From: Bdellovibrionaceae bacterium UBA2351
Lineage (GTDB): Bacteria > Bdellovibrionota > Bdellovibrionia > Bdellovibrionales > Bdellovibrionaceae
DNA length: 19,253 nt
Assembly: GCA_002344565.1 (NCBI GenBank)
Contig: DDTZ01000118.1
Coordinates: forward strand, 1-19,253
Direction of reading: 5' to 3'
The translations under genes were made by a program, and so were the position numbers. Shown piece by piece: positions 14,911 through 19,253 of this stretch; position 1 is the stretch's first letter; the number at the start of each line of letters is the position of its first letter. The notes beneath the pieces were generated by a model, which saw nothing but the letters and a program-made list of their open reading frames with translations, did no database searches and had not been told where the DNA came from.

Positions 14911-14938
14911 GCCCGTTCGAAATGAACGGGCTTTTTTT
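14911..14938 (+). terminator. Intrinsic terminator after the HPF-like gene
   Basis: GCCCGTTC (14911-14918) and GAACGGGC (14924-14931) form a perfect eight-base stem with a five-base loop, followed directly by seven T. Confidence 0.95.
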
Positions 14939-14974
14939 ATTGCTTGGTAGTATCTAATGTGAAAGCATTCTTTT

Positions 14975-16069
14975 ATGCCAAGCTACATTCCGCCACTGGG
15001 GCCCATCAGCGAAAAACTCAAAGCGAGTCAATTAAAGTGGAGCGATTTCACGAAGTCCATTCCATTTGCTTATACCGAAATTATTGAATGGAAAGCTTGG
15101 TTTTTCCTCTTGCGTACGATTGTGATTTGGACTGGCTTAATGTACCTAGCGCTAGGCATATACTCTATTTCTAGTTGGAGCTGGTATCATTACCTGACAA
15201 GCCTTGTAATTTCCTTTGGAGTGTTTTGCTGCTACGCCAATTTATTTACACTCGCTCATGATGCTGGTCACTTTTGTTTTTCTAAGGTTAAAACAGCTAA
15301 TAAATTGGTAGGTCACTTTATACTGAGTATTTTTCACATTGGATTTCATAACTGGAAGATCGCACATAATTTTCATCATACATACTCGCAAACGATAAAT
15401 CGCGACACGACGTGGACGAAAGATAAAATGACAGTTCAGCAGTTTGCGGAAAGTGACAAAAAGAAACAGAAGGACTATCATATCGCCTACGCAACTCCTG
15501 TCGGTGTTTTAGTGGGTTACTATTTTGCGTGTGTTCAATATTTCTTCTTCACTCGCTATTATCATTTTATTCCTCTGGAAAAGGAGCAACGTCGTCAGGT
15601 GAGGTTTTCCAGTTTTCTAGTTTTGGTATTAAGTCTTTGTCACTTGGCTCTGTTTTGCTGGCTGGGCGGACTTAGTTTTTATTTAAATTATCATCTTCTG
15701 CCGTTAGCGTTGGGCGCTGTCGCTGCTGTAGGTATCCCGTTGCTGCAGCATTCGCATGAGCACGCCGTTTATTTTGATGAGAAATGCTGGACGCCAATGC
15801 GCGGACAGATTTTAGGAACCTATAATTTTAGAATGCCGTATTTTTTCGAACGTGTATTCAATGATATCAATTTGCATGTGGTCCATCATATTAATCCGAA
15901 AGTGCCTTGGTATAATTTGCGTAATTCATATAATGAATTGAAGATAAAATTTCCGGATTATATTTTAGAGTATGATTTGTCTTGGGCTGAAATCAAAAAG
16001 ATCTACGCTAACCCCCTTGTTGAATGGGACCCGAAACTCGAGCTATACAGGTCCACGCCCTATCGATAG
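14975..16069 (+). CDS. Membrane fatty acid desaturase
   Basis: This 364-residue di-iron membrane desaturase introduces double bonds into acyl chains. The three histidine clusters are present and well spaced: HDAGH at residues 95-99, HNFHH at 131-135 and HVVHH at 301-305. A further HSHEH lies before the third box. Hydrophobic segments at about 46-90, 108-125, 168-195 and 210-250 give the four-helix membrane layout. The overall pattern matches the DesA/delta-12 or omega-3 type more than the acyl-CoA delta-9 type, though the regiospecificity cannot be read from sequence alone. No clear Shine-Dalgarno precedes the ATG. It stands alone between the HPF terminator and a lipoprotein gene. A role in membrane fluidity is likely. 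Confidence 0.9.
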   Translation: MPSYIPPLGPISEKLKASQLKWSDFTKSIPFAYTEIIEWKAWFFLLRTIVIWTGLMYLALGIYSISSWSWYHYLTSLVISFGVFCCYANLFTLAHDAGHFCFSKVKTANKLVGHFILSIFHIGFHNWKIAHNFHHTYSQTINRDTTWTKDKMTVQQFAESDKKKQKDYHIAYATPVGVLVGYYFACVQYFFFTRYYHFIPLEKEQRRQVRFSSFLVLVLSLCHLALFCWLGGLSFYLNYHLLPLALGAVAAVGIPLLQHSHEHAVYFDEKCWTPMRGQILGTYNFRMPYFFERVFNDINLHVVHHINPKVPWYNLRNSYNELKIKFPDYILEYDLSWAEIKKIYANPLVEWDPKLELYRSTPYR

Positions 16070-16185
16070 ACAATAAACGGCACTCTCAATCATAATAAAT
16101 GTAATAACTTCTGTCTTATATTTTTACACATTAAAAAATAGTAAACCTGTATTACTATGACCAAGCATCGAAACAGGAGAATTAA

Positions 16186-16797
16186 ATGAAAACACTGAAC
16201 CTTACAAATTTCGCAAAACTAGCACTTGGTTGCTTGGTTGTTCTGGCGGTGGCGTGTGATAAAAAGAGCGGAAGCGATCCAGCTCCTGTTGCCGTTACTA
16301 ACTATGGATACGTGAGCGGATCATGCCGTGACTTGGGAACCCAAGCCGTAGTCGCTCAGAACTTGTGTGCGAATGTATTAATTAATAATTCTTACCGCTA
16401 CGATGGAGTTACATGCCGTGATGTTAATAACAACGTGGTATCAACAAATCTATGTACATCGGCTATTTACCAGACAACGAACTCTCAATATCGTTGGAAT
16501 GGTGCTAGCTGTGTAGATATTAATAATAACGTAGTTGCGCAAAATTTATGTACACAAACGACGATAGGTTCTGGTTACCAAATTTTAGGTGGTAACTGTA
16601 TCGAGACATTCTCTGGAATGTCAGTTCCCTACTCATACTGTTCTGGAATTTCAGGTTACAATCCTAACCAATGCTCTGGTATTTTTATGAAGTACCTGGG
16701 GTATGGAATGTTCTCTTATAAACGTTGCGATGGTAACAGCTGTTCGGGTCAAACGTTGATCGAGTATACTACTGGTCAAACACGAACATGTCCGTAA
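16186..16797 (+). CDS. Lipoprotein with four Cys-pair repeats, function unknown
   Basis: This 203-residue protein has a lipoprotein signal (AVAC, modified cysteine at residue 24). Four tandem units of about 31 residues follow at about 40-155. Each starts with an aromatic-rich strand (YGYVSGSC, YRYDGVTC, YRWNGASC, YQILGGNC) and closes 13-14 residues later with a second cysteine (pairs 47/61, 77/90, 109/122, 138/152). Units two and three share CxDxNNNVVxxNLCT almost exactly. The last 50 residues carry four more cysteines with no repeat. The regular pairs suggest one disulfide per unit in the cell envelope. AGGAGA at 16175-16180 sets the start. I do not recognise the family; surface-exposed adhesive or structural lipoproteins in predators often have such repeats, but that is inference. 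Confidence 0.82.
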   Translation: MKTLNLTNFAKLALGCLVVLAVACDKKSGSDPAPVAVTNYGYVSGSCRDLGTQAVVAQNLCANVLINNSYRYDGVTCRDVNNNVVSTNLCTSAIYQTTNSQYRWNGASCVDINNNVVAQNLCTQTTIGSGYQILGGNCIETFSGMSVPYSYCSGISGYNPNQCSGIFMKYLGYGMFSYKRCDGNSCSGQTLIEYTTGQTRTCP

Positions 16798-16843
16798 TGG
16801 TTTAGCAGTAATTTATATCAGTAAATAAATGTGTTGCTCTTTT

Positions 16844-16880
16844 AAAAAGCCTCCCAGAAACTAGTCTTGGAGGCTTTTTT
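16844..16880 (+). terminator. Intrinsic terminator overlapping the fadH translation start
   Basis: AAAAAGCCTCC (16844-16854) pairs with GGAGGCTTTTTT (16869-16880) around a 14-base loop. The stem and T-run are those of a good terminator for the lipoprotein gene. The A-run on the 5' side also makes it possible on the minus strand. The 3' arm contains the fadH ribosome-binding site, so in a read-through transcript the hairpin would hide it. Confidence 0.88.
16869..16873 (+). promoter_or_regulatory. Ribosome-binding site that decides the fadH start
   Basis: GGAGG lies five bases before the TTG at 16879. This spacing supports TTG rather than the ATG at 16912, which has no comparable site and would cut off the conserved SYP segment seen at the N-terminus of E. 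coli FadH. Confidence 0.6.
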
Positions 16881-18921
16881 GATTCAATCCCAAAGTAATT
16901 CGTATCCGCGCATGTTTTCACCTTTGAATCTTGGATTTACCGAATTGAAAAACAGGGTAGTCATGGGTTCGATGCACACGGGACTTGAGGAAGCCAAAGG
17001 CGGTTTTCACCGTATGGCAGCTTATTATGCCGAACGCGCCCGCGGTGGGGTGGGGTTGATTTTAACGGGTGGCATATCCCCGAATCTATTCGGTCGCCTA
17101 ACGCCATTTGGATCGCAGCTGACCTATTTCTGGCAAATCAAAAATCACAAGATCATTACCGATGCCGTCCATAAAGAGGGTGGTAAAATCGCCCTTCAAA
17201 TTTTACATGCCGGGCGTTATGCGTATCATCCATTTTCAGTCGCGCCGAGTGCGATTAAGTCACCGATTACGCCTTTTAAACCACGCGCTTTATCCAGTGG
17301 TGGTGTTGAACGCACGATCAAAGCGTTTGTGAATTGTGCTCGTCAGGCTAAGAAGGCGGGTTATGATGGCGTCGAAGTCATGGGGTCAGAGGGTTATTTA
17401 ATTAACCAATTCATTTCAGCAAAGACTAACAAGCGAACGGATCAATGGGGCGGTAGCTATGAAAATCGGATACGCTTTCCCGTTGAAATTGTTAAGCGTA
17501 TTCGCGCCGCGATTGGAAATGATTTTATTATTATCTATCGCCTGTCGATGATTGATCTCGTTGAAAACGGCAGCGATATGAGTGAGGTTATTCAATTAGG
17601 TAAAGCCATCCAAGCCGCTGGTGCGACGATCATAAATACGGGTATTGGGTGGCATGAAGCCAGAATCCCGACGATTGCAACCATGGTTCCACGCGGTACA
17701 TTTTCTTCTGTGACAGGCTTATTAAAAAAAGAAGTCAGTATTCCTGTGATCACTTCGAATCGCATCAACACACCTCAAAAATTAGAAGAGGTTTTGGCGG
17801 CAGGGCATGCTGATTTAGTATCCATGGCTCGACCACTGCTAGCTGATCCCGATTTTGTAGTGAAAGCCAGTCAGGGCAAATCTGATATAATCAACACGTG
17901 CATCGGTTGTAATCAAGCCTGTTTGGATCATATTTTTCGTGGAAAAGAAGCTACCTGTTTGGTCAATCCACGTGCGTGCCGTGAGACAGAATTAAATATT
18001 GTGAAAACCGATACCCCTAAAAAAATTGCAGTGGTGGGTGCGGGGCCTGCGGGTCTATCGTTTGCGACAACGGCGGCTCAGCGTGGTCATCATGTGACGG
18101 TATTTGATTCTGCTAGCGAAGTCGGTGGTCAATTCAACATGGCCAAGAAAATTCCTGGCAAAGAAGAATTTTACGAAACGCTTCGTTATTTTTCAAACAT
18201 GCTTAAACAGTACAATGTCGATTTGAAACTAAATAGACGAGTTAGTGCTCAAGAATTAATTGATATGAAATTCGATCACGTTATTCTTGCGACCGGTGTA
18301 AAACCGCGAGTACCGCAAATACGCGGTATTGATCATCCGAAATCTGTTTCCTATGTCGATGTTCTCACTGGAAACGTAACTGTAGGAAAATCAGTGGCTA
18401 TTATTGGTGCGGGCGGTATTGGTTTCGACGTCGCTGAATTTTTAACAGAGAAAGATCATAGTTTAAGCGAAGATCCCAAAGCCTTTGCCTCGTACTGGGG
18501 AATGGATATGACCGTAAAAGCGCGCGGCGGCGTGACGGGAGTGCCTCGAAATATTCCAACGCCACCACGTCAGGTGATCCTGCTTCAGCGTAAGGAAGGT
18601 AAACTGGGAGACGGTCTGGGAAAAACAACCGGCTGGATTCATCGTACGATGTTAAAAGATAAAGGCGTAAAAATGTTAAGCGCCGTTAGTTATGAAAAAA
18701 TCGATGATCAAGGATTGCATATTCGTATTCGTGATAAGGCTGAAGTTTTAAATGTAGATCACGTCGTAATCTGCGCCGGACAAGAATCACTTAAAGAATT
18801 AGAACAGCCATTACTGGCTGCGAATGTGAAAACATCAGTTATCGGTGGCGCGGACTTAGCCCAAGAACTGGATGCCAAGCGCGCGATTGATCAAGGTTTT
18901 AGATTGGCTTTAACCGTATAA
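16879..18921 (+). CDS. fadH: 2,4-dienoyl-CoA reductase (NADPH), FMN/FAD/4Fe-4S
   Basis: This 680-residue enzyme reduces 2,4-dienoyl-CoA esters, letting beta-oxidation handle unsaturated fatty acids. An N-terminal TIM barrel with FMN (old yellow enzyme type) carries LKNRVVMGSMHTGLE, EVMGSEGYLINQF with Tyr173, and NTGIGWHEARIPTIAT with His259; these equal Tyr166 and His252 of E. coli FadH. Four cysteines for the 4Fe-4S cluster lie at 341, 344, 348 and 360 (CIGCNQAC to C). FAD and NADPH folds follow, with VVGAGPAGL at about 384 and IIGAGGIGFD at about 508. ICAGQE and DAKRAIDQG end the protein, as in E. coli. The full length and constant offset to E. coli (672 residues) support an intact enzyme. 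TTG start; see the overlapping terminator. The stop lies two bases from the convergent gene. Confidence 0.95.
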   Translation: MIQSQSNSYPRMFSPLNLGFTELKNRVVMGSMHTGLEEAKGGFHRMAAYYAERARGGVGLILTGGISPNLFGRLTPFGSQLTYFWQIKNHKIITDAVHKEGGKIALQILHAGRYAYHPFSVAPSAIKSPITPFKPRALSSGGVERTIKAFVNCARQAKKAGYDGVEVMGSEGYLINQFISAKTNKRTDQWGGSYENRIRFPVEIVKRIRAAIGNDFIIIYRLSMIDLVENGSDMSEVIQLGKAIQAAGATIINTGIGWHEARIPTIATMVPRGTFSSVTGLLKKEVSIPVITSNRINTPQKLEEVLAAGHADLVSMARPLLADPDFVVKASQGKSDIINTCIGCNQACLDHIFRGKEATCLVNPRACRETELNIVKTDTPKKIAVVGAGPAGLSFATTAAQRGHHVTVFDSASEVGGQFNMAKKIPGKEEFYETLRYFSNMLKQYNVDLKLNRRVSAQELIDMKFDHVILATGVKPRVPQIRGIDHPKSVSYVDVLTGNVTVGKSVAIIGAGGIGFDVAEFLTEKDHSLSEDPKAFASYWGMDMTVKARGGVTGVPRNIPTPPRQVILLQRKEGKLGDGLGKTTGWIHRTMLKDKGVKMLSAVSYEKIDDQGLHIRIRDKAEVLNVDHVVICAGQESLKELEQPLLAANVKTSVIGGADLAQELDAKRAIDQGFRLALTV

Positions 18922-18923
18922 AA

Positions 18924-19253
18924 CTATTTTGGATCGTGACAGACTGCTTCGATATTGTGTCCGTCTGGATCTGTTACGAAAGCACCGTAATAGTCTTTGT
19001 GATAATGTGGGCGTGGTCCGGGAGCGCCATTATCTTTTCCACCGTTAGCTATTGCCGCTTTATAAAATTCATCGACTTGTTTATGATTCTCGGCGCGGAA
19101 AGCGATATGTACATGTGGCTTTTGAGGTGTGCCTTCGTGAAGCCAGAAATCTGCTTTCGGTGTAATACCGTAACCGACGACCATTTTACCTTCCGTGTAC
19201 TGCTTAGGCACTTCCATTAACATTTTGTAACCAAGTGGCGCTAGGGCTGCATC
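18924..19253 (-). CDS. VOC (glyoxalase/bleomycin resistance) family protein, N-terminus cut off
   Basis: This is the C-terminal 109 residues of a vicinal oxygen chelate fold protein. The frame stays open to the right edge, reading DAALAPLGYKMLMEVPKQ, which is a typical VOC interior, so the start lies outside. Visible motifs are KPHVHIAFRAENHKQVDEFY, with the first strand histidine, and YGAFVTDPDGHNIEAVCH, with the closing glutamate; both are usual metal ligands. PGPRPHYHKDYY adds a His-rich loop typical of the small glyoxalase-like enzymes of bacteria. Family members isomerise, open or bind small molecules with a divalent metal, and specificity cannot be guessed. It converges with fadH with a gap of two bases and no terminator. 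Confidence 0.9.
   Translation of the reverse strand, partial: DAALAPLGYKMLMEVPKQYTEGKMVVGYGITPKADFWLHEGTPQKPHVHIAFRAENHKQVDEFYKAAIANGGKDNGAPGPRPHYHKDYYGAFVTDPDGHNIEAVCHDPK

Overview
The window reads as chromosomal DNA of a predatory bacterium of the Bdellovibrio group (Bdellovibrionota). This is inference from gene content: a bat (Bacteroides aerotolerance-type) operon, two neighbouring lytic transglycosylases, a TIGR02147/DUF4423-type regulator (a family expanded in Bdellovibrio), and a stand-alone cyclic-di-GMP-I (GEMM) riboswitch RNA like the highly expressed merRNA described in B. bacteriovorus. The base composition looks AT-rich, which would fit B. exovorus-like relatives better than B. 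bacteriovorus HD100. I found no insertion sequences, integrases, CRISPR arrays or tRNAs.

Layout. Positions 1-5236 hold a tight plus-strand operon of overlapping or abutting genes: the end of batB, batC (TPR lipoprotein), batD, and an Slt-type lytic transglycosylase. A separate unit follows (5318-7099), an MltD-like lipoprotein transglycosylase with three LysM domains, closed by a strong terminator. Next is an unrecognised secreted protein (7329-7823) that looks like an internal duplication. The 488 bases at 7824-8311 have no convincing protein gene. On the minus strand they carry a cyclic-di-GMP-I aptamer with a strong intrinsic terminator downstream, preceded by several mutually exclusive hairpins. 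I read this as an independent regulatory RNA of about 360 nt.

Positions 8312-11068 form a second regulatory unit. A TIGR02147-type regulator (minus) is divergent from a two-gene operon of a ThiF/E1-like adenylyltransferase and a SAM methyltransferase. The 119-bp intergenic region holds a perfect palindrome next to a candidate -10 box whose predicted start site falls on the ThiF start codon. The methyltransferase converges on and overlaps a DUF808/YedI membrane protein.

The remainder is a secreted alpha/beta hydrolase (minus), a LysR-family regulator (minus), an HPF/RaiA-like ribosome hibernation protein, a membrane fatty acid desaturase, a lipoprotein with four Cys-pair repeats, 2,4-dienoyl-CoA reductase (fadH), and a partial VOC/glyoxalase-fold protein running off the right edge. 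The desaturase and fadH both concern unsaturated acyl chains, one making double bonds and one removing them in beta-oxidation, but they are not in one operon. The fadH ribosome-binding site lies inside the 3' arm of the preceding terminator-like hairpin.

The best leads for something not previously described are the riboswitch RNA with its overlapping hairpins (about 7834-8196) and the regulator / ThiF / methyltransferase module (8312-11068).
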